Shown: piece after piece, positions 1 to 6,178 of the stretch
Layout of the letters: each line of letters starts with the position of its first letter
How positions within the stretch are numbered: position 1 is the first letter of the stretch
Assembly (NCBI RefSeq): GCF_905372335.1
Contig: NZ_CAJPOU010000034.1
Coordinates: 1-14,501, forward strand
DNA from: Streptococcus sp. A12
GTDB taxonomy: Bacteria > Bacillota > Bacilli > Lactobacillales > Streptococcaceae
Direction of reading: 5' to 3'
Length of the DNA: 14,501 nucleotides
Notes under the pieces: generated by a model
The model's input: the letters and a program-made list of their open reading frames with translations, nothing else
Told to the model about the DNA's origin: nothing
Database searches by the model: none
Translations under genes and position numbers: made by a program

Positions 1-186
1 CTATCTCAAACACCTGAAAAAGTTACAACTTTCCAACAAAACTTGGATTCATTGATTCCTGGTTTGATGGGATTGCTTCTTACTTTCGCTTGTATGTGGT
101 TGCTTAAGAAGAAAGTATCTCCAATCACTATCATTATCGCCCTCTTTGTAATCGGTGTCTTGGCACACGTTGCACACTTGATGTAA
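1..186 (+). CDS. manN: Mannose-family PTS component IID, C-terminal fragment
   Basis: The window opens inside this gene; 61 codons are visible before TAA at 184-186. The peptide ends with two hydrophobic stretches split by a short Lys-Lys-Lys turn (LIPGLMGLLLTFACMWLL, then ITIIIALFVIGVLAHVAHLM), which is the usual membrane C-terminus of the IID subunit of mannose-type sugar phosphotransferase systems. IID and IIC together form the membrane channel that takes up and phosphorylates mannose, glucose and related sugars. A terminator and then manO (DUF956) follow directly, the usual neighbour of manLMN in lactic acid bacteria and streptococci, and this supports the call. The start and most of the protein lie outside the window, so the exact paralogue is inferred. 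Confidence 0.82.
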   Translation, partial: LSQTPEKVTTFQQNLDSLIPGLMGLLLTFACMWLLKKKVSPITIIIALFVIGVLAHVAHLM

Positions 187-199
187 TCAAAGACCAATT

Positions 200-225
200 A
201 AAAAGAAGGTTTCGGCCTTCTTTTT
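200..225 (+). terminator. Intrinsic terminator after the PTS IID gene
   Basis: The 10-bp arms AAAAAGAAGG (200-209) and CCTTCTTTTT (216-225) enclose the loop TTTCGG. The 3' arm ends in a T run. It lies 13 bases after the IID stop codon and would end the man operon message before manO. Confidence 0.88.
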
Positions 226-229
226 ATTA

Positions 230-238
230 TGATATAAT
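230..238 (+). promoter_or_regulatory. Extended -10 promoter for manO
   Basis: TGA-TATAAT at 230-238 is a consensus -10 hexamer with a TGn extension. The -35 region would fall inside the preceding terminator and is poor, which is tolerable for an extended -10 promoter. A strong Shine-Dalgarno AGGAGG (256-261) follows, five bases before the manO ATG. manO can therefore be expressed apart from the PTS operon. Confidence 0.62.
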
Positions 239-266
239 GGAATGAATAGCAATACAGGAGGATCTC

Positions 267-635
267 ATGGCTCAATCATTGAATAAAACCGTTGAATTCC
301 ATACTACAGGGGTTTCTTACCTTGGAGTGGGGGGAAAGGTTGGAAAAATCCTAGTTGGGAATGCCGCTTTTGAATTTTATGCGAATGCTAATGTTGAAGA
401 CTACATCCAAATTCCCTGGCAAGAAATCGACCAGATTGGAGCCAACGTATCTGGGCGTAAAGTTAGTCGCCATTTTGAAATCTACACCAAGGAAAGCAAG
501 TTCCTATTTGCTTCTAAAGACTCGGGGAGAATCTTAAAAATTGCCCGTCAACACCTTGGAAATGATAAAATTGTCCAGTTACCAACCTTGATCCAAACCA
601 TTACAGCTAAAATTAAAAATCTATTTGCAAAATAG
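267..635 (+). CDS. manO: ManO, DUF956 family protein
   Basis: This is a 122-residue soluble protein with no signal peptide or membrane segment. It reads as the DUF956 family, often called ManO, which is found next to manLMN PTS operons in streptococci and lactococci; the adjacency to a PTS IID gene here supports that. Its molecular function is not established, and a role in regulating the mannose PTS has been suggested from context only. Visible features are a conserved-looking N-terminal half (GVSYLGVGGKVGKILVGN, then an aromatic FEFYANANVEDYIQIPW stretch) and a basic C-terminus (AKIKNLFAK). The ATG has AGGAGG at an ideal distance. The serS promoter overlaps the last codons and no separate terminator follows, so some readthrough into the serS leader is possible. 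Confidence 0.85.
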   Translation: MAQSLNKTVEFHTTGVSYLGVGGKVGKILVGNAAFEFYANANVEDYIQIPWQEIDQIGANVSGRKVSRHFEIYTKESKFLFASKDSGRILKIARQHLGNDKIVQLPTLIQTITAKIKNLFAK

Positions 636-653
636 GTACTTTTCTTGTATAAT
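625..653 (+). promoter_or_regulatory. serS promoter
   Basis: TTGCAA (625-630), a 17-base spacer and TATAAT (648-653) make a near-consensus sigma-A promoter. The -35 overlaps the last codons of manO. Transcription would start near 660, exactly where T-box stem I begins. Confidence 0.82.
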
Positions 654-659
654 AAACGA

Positions 660-837
660 AAACGGATAAGTAAATTAAGGAAATCTTTCAGAAAGTCTGC
701 GGTTGCTGTGAGCAGATAGAGGACTTAATTGAAATTCTACCGTTTATCAAAAATTGAAGATCAAATCAAGTGCACACCTGTGAAGTTGGATGGAACCGTG
801 GCCCTGCCACTCCAACACTGTAACAGGTGTGCTTTTT
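660..837 (+). promoter_or_regulatory. T-box leader (tRNA-Ser sensing) of serS
   Basis: A T-box riboswitch senses uncharged tRNA and allows readthrough into aminoacyl-tRNA synthetase genes. Stem I is closed by AAACGG (660-665) with CCGTTT (740-745) and continues with AATTAAG (673-679) with CTTAATT (724-730). The AGTA motif is at 669-672. An apical arm is formed by TCTGC and GCAGA around 696-717. In the specifier loop, GAAAT is followed by TCT (736-738) and a purine, giving a serine specifier UCU. The T-box core TGGAACCGTG is at 791-800. The antiterminator pairs GTTGGA (785-790) with TCCAAC (811-816), and GTGG (798-801) with CCAC (808-811 region), leaving TGGAACC bulged to bind the tRNA 3' end. 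A possible small stem III is TCAA/TTGA at 747-757. The serine specifier and the downstream serS agree. Confidence 0.9.
772..837 (+). terminator. T-box terminator hairpin upstream of serS
   Basis: The arms GCACACCTGT (772-781) and ACAGGTGTGC (823-832) pair perfectly over 10 bp and are followed by TTTTT (833-837). The 5' arm lies upstream of the T-box, so this helix encloses the antiterminator instead of sharing its 3' half with it. The serS Shine-Dalgarno follows 4-6 bases after the T run. Confidence 0.8.
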
Positions 838-852
838 GTTAAAGGAGAAGCT

Positions 853-2130
853 ATGTTAGATATTAAACGAATTCGTACAGACTTTGATGCAGTTGCTGAA
901 AAATTAGCGACACGTGGTGTAGATGCTACTATCTTGAATGAAATGAAGGAAATCGACGCAAAACGTCGTGACATCTTAGTCAAAGTAGAAAGCCTCAAGG
1001 CTGAGCGCAACACCGTATCTGCTGAAATCGCTCAAGCTAAGCGAAATAAGGAAAATGCCGACGAAAAGATTGCTGCCATGCAAACTCTCTCTGCAGAAGT
1101 CAAAGCACTAGATGCTGAATTGGCAGAAATCGATGCGAAATTGACAGAATTTACTACGACTCTTCCAAACATCCCTGCTGATAGCGTGCCTGTTGGGGCT
1201 GATGAAGATGATAACGTAGAAGTTCGCCGTTGGGGAACTCCTCGCGAGTTTGACTTCGAACCAAAAGCTCACTGGGATCTTGGTGAAGAGCTTAATATCC
1301 TTGACTGGGAACGTGGTGGAAAAGTCACTGGCGCTCGTTTCCTCTTCTACAAGGGGCTTGGAGCTCGCTTGGAACGTGCTATCTATAACTTTATGTTGGA
1401 TGAGCATGGCAAGGAAGGATATACTGAAGTCATCACCCCTTACATGGTTAACCATGATTCCATGTTTGGTACCGGACAATATCCAAAATTCAAGGAAGAT
1501 ACTTTTGAACTCAGTGACACCAACTATGTCTTGATTCCAACTGCCGAAGTCCCTCTGACCAACTACTACCGTGACGAAATCATTGATGGCAAGGATCTCC
1601 CAATCTACTTTACTGCAATGAGCCCTTCTTTCCGTTCAGAAGCAGGTTCTGCTGGTCGTGACACTCGTGGTTTGATCCGTTTACACCAATTCCATAAGGT
1701 AGAAATGGTTAAATTTACCAAACCGGAAGAATCATATGAAGAATTGGAAAAGATGACAGCCAACGCTGAAAACATCCTTCAAAAACTGAACCTTCCATAT
1801 CGTGTCGTGGCTCTCTCAACAGGAGATATGGGCTTCTCAGCTGCTAAGACTTACGACTTGGAAGTTTGGATCCCTGCTCAAAACACCTACCGTGAAATTT
1901 CAAGCTGCTCAAACACTGAAGATTTCCAAGCACGTCGTGCTCAAATCCGTTACCGTGATGAAGCAGATGGTAAGGTTAAACTTCTCCACACCTTGAATGG
2001 TTCTGGACTTGCTGTTGGACGTACAGTGGCAGCTATTCTTGAAAACTATCAAAACGAAGATGGTTCTGTAACTATTCCTGAAGTCCTTCGTCCATATATG
2101 GGGGGCGCTGAAGTCATCGCGCCAAAATAA
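853..2130 (+). CDS. serS: Serine--tRNA ligase
   Basis: SerRS charges tRNA-Ser with serine (and tRNA-Sec where present) in the cytoplasm. The 425-residue length is normal. Residues 28-100 are rich in Lys, Glu and Ala and fit the antiparallel coiled-coil arm that grips the long variable arm of tRNA-Ser. The class II catalytic core follows: TAEVPL (230-235), motif 2 FRSEAGSAGRDTRGL (260-274) and motif 3 NGSGLAVGRTVAAILE (382-397). The start at 853 (MLDIKRIR) is chosen because AAAGGAG lies at 841-847 and the alignment with known SerRS begins there. The reading frame is open further upstream to 790, but that runs through the T-box. Control is by serine-tRNA charging through the leader. It is convergent with accA and separated from it by a shared terminator. 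Confidence 0.98.
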   Translation: MLDIKRIRTDFDAVAEKLATRGVDATILNEMKEIDAKRRDILVKVESLKAERNTVSAEIAQAKRNKENADEKIAAMQTLSAEVKALDAELAEIDAKLTEFTTTLPNIPADSVPVGADEDDNVEVRRWGTPREFDFEPKAHWDLGEELNILDWERGGKVTGARFLFYKGLGARLERAIYNFMLDEHGKEGYTEVITPYMVNHDSMFGTGQYPKFKEDTFELSDTNYVLIPTAEVPLTNYYRDEIIDGKDLPIYFTAMSPSFRSEAGSAGRDTRGLIRLHQFHKVEMVKFTKPEESYEELEKMTANAENILQKLNLPYRVVALSTGDMGFSAAKTYDLEVWIPAQNTYREISSCSNTEDFQARRAQIRYRDEADGKVKLLHTLNGSGLAVGRTVAAILENYQNEDGSVTIPEVLRPYMGGAEVIAPK

Positions 2131-2135
2131 AGTTT

Positions 2136-2174
2136 AAAAAAACTGAGACTTGCAAATTGCAAGCTCAGTTTTTT
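2136..2174. terminator. Bidirectional terminator between serS and accA
   Basis: The arms ACTGAG-(A)-CTTGC (2142-2153) and GCAAG-CTCAGT (2159-2169) surround the loop AAATT, with one bulged A. A T run follows on the plus strand (2169-2174) and an A run precedes it (2136-2142), so it has a U tract in either direction. It ends serS on the plus strand and the fatty-acid operon on the minus strand. Its edge overlaps the accA stop codon. Confidence 0.88.
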
Positions 2175-2943
2175 AATATTTACGAAAACGTTGGTAACGT
2201 TGCTCTAGAAGTTCTTCGAGAGGAAAGGCTTGTAGCTCCTTCAATTCTGCTTGGATTTCTTTCTTCACTTGAGCTAGTAATTCGCCATTAGAAAAACCAT
2301 GCTCCGGAATCACCTTGTCCACAATATCCATATCCAACAACTCATGCGAAGTAATCTTCATCAATTCAGCAGCTTCCATGGCACGGCTTCCGTCTTTCCA
2401 GAGAATAGAGGCAAATCCTTCTGGACTCAAGACTGCATAGATGGAGTTCTCCAGCATCCAGACCTTATCTGCTACACCAAGAGCTAAGGCACCACCTGAG
2501 CCACCTTCTCCGATGATAATCGCGATAATCGGAACTTTTAAATCACTCATTTCCATGAGGTTGCGGGCAATAGCCTCACCCTGTCCCCGCTCTTCAGCGC
2601 CAACACCCGGATAAGCACCCGCAGTATTGATGAAAGTTACTACTGGACGACCAAATTTCTCCGCCTGTTTCATCAGACGCAAGGCTTTTCGATAGCCTTC
2701 TGGGTGGGGTTGGCCAAAGTTTCGACTGAGGTTGTCCTGAAGATTCTTTCCCTTTTGAATCCCGACAACCGTCACCGCTTGATCCCCTAACCAGCCAATT
2801 CCGCCAATCACTGCACCGTCATCTCGGAAATTCCGATCTCCATGTAATTCGATAAAATTATCAAAAATTCCATTAGCATAATCGAGAGCTGTCAAACGTC
2901 CTTGGTCACGAGCTTCTTTAATAATTTGTGTTATTCTTGTCAT
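2173..2943 (-). CDS. accA: Acetyl-CoA carboxylase, carboxyltransferase alpha subunit
   Basis: AccA and AccD form the carboxyltransferase that moves CO2 from carboxybiotin on AccB to acetyl-CoA, giving malonyl-CoA. The 256-residue protein belongs to the short form of AccA usual in streptococci. The crotonase-like core is visible: FINTAGAYPGVGAEERGQG (104-122) and the oxyanion-forming GEGGSGGALALG (145-156), followed by SIYAVLSPEGFASILWKD (167-184). The ATG shares one base with the accD stop (TAATG), with GGAGG just upstream inside accD, so the two subunits are probably coupled in translation, which suits a 1:1 complex. It is the last gene of the cluster, and its stop lies in the terminator shared with serS. 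Confidence 0.97.
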   Translation of the reverse strand: MTRITQIIKEARDQGRLTALDYANGIFDNFIELHGDRNFRDDGAVIGGIGWLGDQAVTVVGIQKGKNLQDNLSRNFGQPHPEGYRKALRLMKQAEKFGRPVVTFINTAGAYPGVGAEERGQGEAIARNLMEMSDLKVPIIAIIIGEGGSGGALALGVADKVWMLENSIYAVLSPEGFASILWKDGSRAMEAAELMKITSHELLDMDIVDKVIPEHGFSNGELLAQVKKEIQAELKELQAFPLEELLEQRYQRFRKY

Positions 2944-3803
2944 TACTTCCCTCCATGAAAGGCTAACAAGTCTGCGATTATTGAACGCATTTCACTACGC
3001 TGGACAATCACATCCACAAAGCCATGCTCCTGCAAAAATTCAGCCTTTTGGAAATTATCCGGTAACTGTTCCCGTACAGTAGACTCGATCACTCGTCGAC
3101 CTGCAAATCCCACAAGGGCCTGGCTCTCTGCAATGATAATATCCCCTTCCATTGCAAATGACGCAGTTACCCCACCTGTTGTTGGGTCTGTTAGAACTGT
3201 CAGATAAAACAAGCCTGCTTTTGAGTGTCTTTGAACAGCTGCAGAGATTTTAGCCATCTGCATCAAACTGACGATTCCTTCTTGCATCCGAGCGCCACCA
3301 GAAGCGGTAAAGAGCACAACTGGGAGCTTTTCTTCTGTCGCCAATTCAAATAGACGCGTAATCTTTTCACCGACCACAGAGCCCATAGAAGCCATGATGA
3401 AATTAGAATCCATAATACCAAGAGCCACTTGATGGCCCCCGATCTTTGCAGTTCCTGATAGCACAGCTTCATCAAGTCCTGTCAATTCACGAACAGCCGC
3501 CAATTTCTTCTTGTAGTTTGGAAACTTAAGCGGGTCCTTGGTCTCAATACCCGTAAACAGTTCAATAAAGCTTCCTGGATCAATCGTCAATTGAAGTCGC
3601 TCAATCGCAGAGATGCGGAAGGTATAACCACACTTCGGACACAGACGTTCACTTCCTAGATCCTTTTGGTAAATCGTATGTTTACAGCCCGGACACTGAG
3701 AAAATAACTCATCTGGAACCTCTGGTTTTGGCTGAGGTGCTTCAATGGCCGACCGATTGGGATTAATTCGAATGTACTTATCTTTTTTAGAAAATAAAGC
3801 CAT
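2943..3803 (-). CDS. accD: Acetyl-CoA carboxylase, carboxyltransferase beta subunit
   Basis: This is the partner of AccA in the carboxyltransferase half-reaction. The 286-residue protein has the N-terminal zinc ribbon typical of bacterial AccD, with Cys37, Cys40, Cys55 and Cys58 (CPGC and CPKC pairs). The carboxyltransferase domain follows, with FTASGGARMQEGIVSLMQMAK (165-185 region), TDPTTGGVTASFAMEGDI (205-222) and GFAGRRVIEST (232-242). The ATG has GGAG eight bases upstream. It overlaps accA by one base. Unlike most junctions in this operon, it is preceded by an 88-base gap after accC that contains a long inverted repeat, so expression of the accDA pair may be set separately from accBC. 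No frameshift or missing zinc ligand is seen. Confidence 0.97.
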   Translation of the reverse strand: MALFSKKDKYIRINPNRSAIEAPQPKPEVPDELFSQCPGCKHTIYQKDLGSERLCPKCGYTFRISAIERLQLTIDPGSFIELFTGIETKDPLKFPNYKKKLAAVRELTGLDEAVLSGTAKIGGHQVALGIMDSNFIMASMGSVVGEKITRLFELATEEKLPVVLFTASGGARMQEGIVSLMQMAKISAAVQRHSKAGLFYLTVLTDPTTGGVTASFAMEGDIIIAESQALVGFAGRRVIESTVREQLPDNFQKAEFLQEHGFVDVIVQRSEMRSIIADLLAFHGGK

Positions 3804-3826
3804 CTACTTCTCCTTACTTGGTAAAA

Positions 3827-3886
3827 GAACTTTGTAATTGTGCGCGTTCATTCCTTGTGAAAATGAATCTCACATTTACAAAGTTC
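3827..3886 (-). repeat. Inverted repeat (RNA hairpin) in the accC-accD spacer
   Basis: The 11-bp arms GAACTTTGTAA (3827-3837) and TTACAAAGTTC (3876-3886) match perfectly across a 38-base loop. The loop holds a smaller inverted repeat, TGTGA (3856-3860) with TCACA (3870-3874). In the minus-strand RNA the outer stem is followed by UUUUA. It could be a weak attenuator, an mRNA processing or stability element, or a protein site; the sequence does not decide. Confidence 0.6.
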
Positions 3887-3891
3887 ATTGC

Positions 3892-5259
3892 TTATTGATT
3901 TTTCTGATAATTTGGTAAAAATGTCTCCATCAGAAAGGCGGTATCGTAATCACCAGCAATCACATTCGAATCTGAAATCAAATCCAATTGGAAATCACTG
4001 TTGGTCATTACACCGTCAATTTCCAACTCATAGAGGGCGCGTTGCATCTTCATCAAAGCATCGAAACGATTCTCTCCATGGACAATGATTTTGGCAATCA
4101 TACTATCGTAGTACGGTGGAATCGTATAACCAGGATAGACAGCAGAATCCACGCGCAAGCCAACCCCTCCACTTGGAAGGTAGAGATTGGTGATCTTTCC
4201 TGGGCTTGGTGCAAAGTTAAAGGCAGGATTTTCTGCATTGATCCGGCATTCAATCGCATGGCCAGAAATTTGAATATCTTCTTGGCTTACAGACAATTCT
4301 TGCCCAGCAGCAATTTTAATTTGCTCTTTCACGATATCAATTCCTGTGACAAATTCTGTCACGGGATGCTCTACTTGAACCCGAGTGTTCATCTCCATGA
4401 AGTAAAATTCGCCTTTACCTTCATCGTAAAGAAACTCGATTGTCCCAGCATTTTCATAGCCAACAGATTCTGCTGCGCGGACAGCTGCAGATCCGATTTG
4501 GTCTCGAATTGTCTTACCGATTGCTACGGATGGAGATTCTTCGAGGACTTTTTGGTTGTTTCTTTGAAGGGAACAATCCCGTTCACCCAAATGAACCACA
4601 TGCCCAAATTGGTCAGCCAAGATTTGAACCTCAATATGACGAGCTGGGTAGATGACGCGTTCAAGGTACATAGCTCCATTTCCAAAGGCCGCCTTAGCTT
4701 CTGTCGAAGCAGATTCAAAAGCTGGGACTAGGTCTTCTGCCCGTTCTACTTTACGGATCCCTTTACCGCCACCTCCAGCTGATGCCTTCAGCATGACAGG
4801 ATAGCCAATTCGATCGGCAACTTCCAAGGCTTCTTCAGCTGTATGAACTTCACCATCTGATCCTGGAATAACAGGTACGCCTGCTTTGATCATTTGTGCT
4901 CGGGCATTAATTTTATCACCCATCATATCCATGACAGATCCTGATGGTCCGATAAACTTAATCCCGACTTCTTCACACATGGTGGCAAACTTCGAATTTT
5001 CACTCAAAAATCCAAATCCTGGGTGAATCGCTTCTGATCCAGTCAAAACAGCTGCAGATAAAACAGCATTCATGTTCAAATAAGACTCGGTTGACTTAGC
5101 AGGCCCAATACAAACTGCTTCATCCGCTAGTAAGGTATGCAAGGCTTCTTTATCAGCCGTTGAATAGACAGCGACTGTTTCAATTCCTAATTCACGAGCA
5201 GCTCGAATAATCCGGACCGCAATTTCACCACGATTCGCGATTAAAATCTTTCGGAACAT
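3892..5259 (-). CDS. accC: Acetyl-CoA carboxylase, biotin carboxylase subunit
   Basis: AccC uses ATP and bicarbonate to carboxylate the biotin carried by AccB. The 455-residue length is standard. The biotin carboxylase N-domain begins MFRKILIANRGEIAVRIIRA (1-20). The ATP-grasp glycine loop KASAGGGGKGIRK is at 158-170. ERDCSLQRNNQKVLEESPS is at 226-244. The metal and catalytic segment MEMNTRVQVEHPVTE (288-302) includes Arg293. The start at 5259 is chosen over an in-frame codon at 5286 because GGGAGG lies five bases before it and the family alignment begins at MFRK. fabZ ends ten bases upstream. A long plus-strand reading frame opposite it (3988-4731) is a shadow. Confidence 0.98.
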   Translation of the reverse strand: MFRKILIANRGEIAVRIIRAARELGIETVAVYSTADKEALHTLLADEAVCIGPAKSTESYLNMNAVLSAAVLTGSEAIHPGFGFLSENSKFATMCEEVGIKFIGPSGSVMDMMGDKINARAQMIKAGVPVIPGSDGEVHTAEEALEVADRIGYPVMLKASAGGGGKGIRKVERAEDLVPAFESASTEAKAAFGNGAMYLERVIYPARHIEVQILADQFGHVVHLGERDCSLQRNNQKVLEESPSVAIGKTIRDQIGSAAVRAAESVGYENAGTIEFLYDEGKGEFYFMEMNTRVQVEHPVTEFVTGIDIVKEQIKIAAGQELSVSQEDIQISGHAIECRINAENPAFNFAPSPGKITNLYLPSGGVGLRVDSAVYPGYTIPPYYDSMIAKIIVHGENRFDALMKMQRALYELEIDGVMTNSDFQLDLISDSNVIAGDYDTAFLMETFLPNYQKNQ

Positions 5260-5269
5260 AGAAACCTCC

Positions 5270-5692
5270 CTAGTTACCAATTGCAAATGTTAGGGTCCCG
5301 CTAGCAGCTAATTTCCCATCGACTTCGGCTTTTGCTTCCACGACCGCAATCGAACCACGACGCTTGACAAAGGTAGCCGTCATCACGAGCTGATCTCCCG
5401 GAACGACTTGTTTTTTAAATTTAACCTTATCCATTCCAGCATAAAAGACTAATTTCCCTTTATTTTCTGGTTTGGATAATTCTAAGACACCGGCAGTTTG
5501 TGCCAAGGCTTCCATAATGAGGACACCTGGCATTACTGGGTAGCTTGGAAAGTGCCCATTAAAGAAGGGCTCATTGATCGTCACATTCTTAATGGCAACA
5601 ATCGTATCCTCATTTGTTTCAAGGACGCGATCCACCAACAACATCGGATAGCGATGCGGAAGAGCCTCTTTAATAGCTTGAATATCGATCAT
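5270..5692 (-). CDS. fabZ: 3-hydroxyacyl-ACP dehydratase FabZ
   Basis: FabZ removes water from 3-hydroxyacyl-ACP to give trans-2-enoyl-ACP in each elongation round. In streptococci it also supplies the trans-2-decenoyl-ACP that FabM isomerises. The 140-residue hot-dog protein carries the LPHRYPMLLVDRV segment (11-23) and the catalytic NGHFPSYPVMPGVLIMEALAQ region, with His47 and Glu61. The ATG overlaps the accB stop in an ATGA arrangement (four bases), a sign of translational coupling. The stop is TAG, unlike most genes in the cluster. There is only one dehydratase gene in the window and no FabA. Its position between accB and accC is the usual streptococcal order. Confidence 0.97.
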   Translation of the reverse strand: MIDIQAIKEALPHRYPMLLVDRVLETNEDTIVAIKNVTINEPFFNGHFPSYPVMPGVLIMEALAQTAGVLELSKPENKGKLVFYAGMDKVKFKKQVVPGDQLVMTATFVKRRGSIAVVEAKAEVDGKLAASGTLTFAIGN

Positions 5693-6177
5693 TTAATCCT
5701 TACCAATCCTTTCCCAAACTCAACCATTTCTTCATTTGAAACAAGGATTTCAGTGACAATTCCATCCCTTGGTGCAGGAACTTCGTTCATAACTTTCATC
5801 GCTTCAATAATCAATAGGGTTTGGCCTTTTGAAACGCTATCTCCAACCTGAACAAAAGCTGGTTTATCTGGACCTGAAGCTAAATAAGCTACACCAACAA
5901 GAGGACTTTCAACCACTTCCCCTTCTGCTGCTACTGCTGGACTTGTTTCAGGAGCTGGTGCTGAAGAAGCAACTGGTTCTTCTGCAAGAACAACAGGGCT
6001 CTCAACAGCAGGTGCCACTTCTTGAACTACAGGAGCTGGCGTAGCAGGTTGTGGGCTAGCTACACTGCCAGCATTTTTACTAAATGATAGCACATCCGTT
6101 GCATTTTGATAGCTAAATTCACGAAGACTAGATTGGTCAAATTGACTCATTAAGTCTTTAATCTCTTGAATATTCAC
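5689..6177 (-). CDS. accB: Biotin carboxyl carrier protein of acetyl-CoA carboxylase
   Basis: AccB carries biotin between AccC and the AccAD transferase. The 162-residue protein has three parts: an N-terminal helix region (1-40), a flexible Pro/Ala/Val/Glu-rich linker (about 41-92) and a C-terminal biotinyl domain. The biotin site EAMKVMNEV is present, with Lys128 the attachment residue. The start is GTG at 6177-6175, because GGAGGG stands five bases upstream inside the end of fabF and the family N-terminus (MNIQEIKDLM) begins here. fabF ends one base before. The stop overlaps fabZ by four bases. The linker is compositionally biased, and this yields spurious open frames on the opposite strand. 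Confidence 0.97.
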   Translation of the reverse strand: MNIQEIKDLMSQFDQSSLREFSYQNATDVLSFSKNAGSVASPQPATPAPVVQEVAPAVESPVVLAEEPVASSAPAPETSPAVAAEGEVVESPLVGVAYLASGPDKPAFVQVGDSVSKGQTLLIIEAMKVMNEVPAPRDGIVTEILVSNEEMVEFGKGLVRIK

Positions 6178-6178
6178 T

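Noticed and set aside
790..852. Upstream in-frame ATG extension of serS
   Set aside because: These 21 codons run through the T-box antiterminator and terminator. The proper Shine-Dalgarno and family N-terminus are at 841-855.
3988..4731. 247-codon open frame on the plus strand
   Set aside because: It lies fully opposite accC, which has every biotin carboxylase motif. Its translation resembles no family and it has no Shine-Dalgarno.
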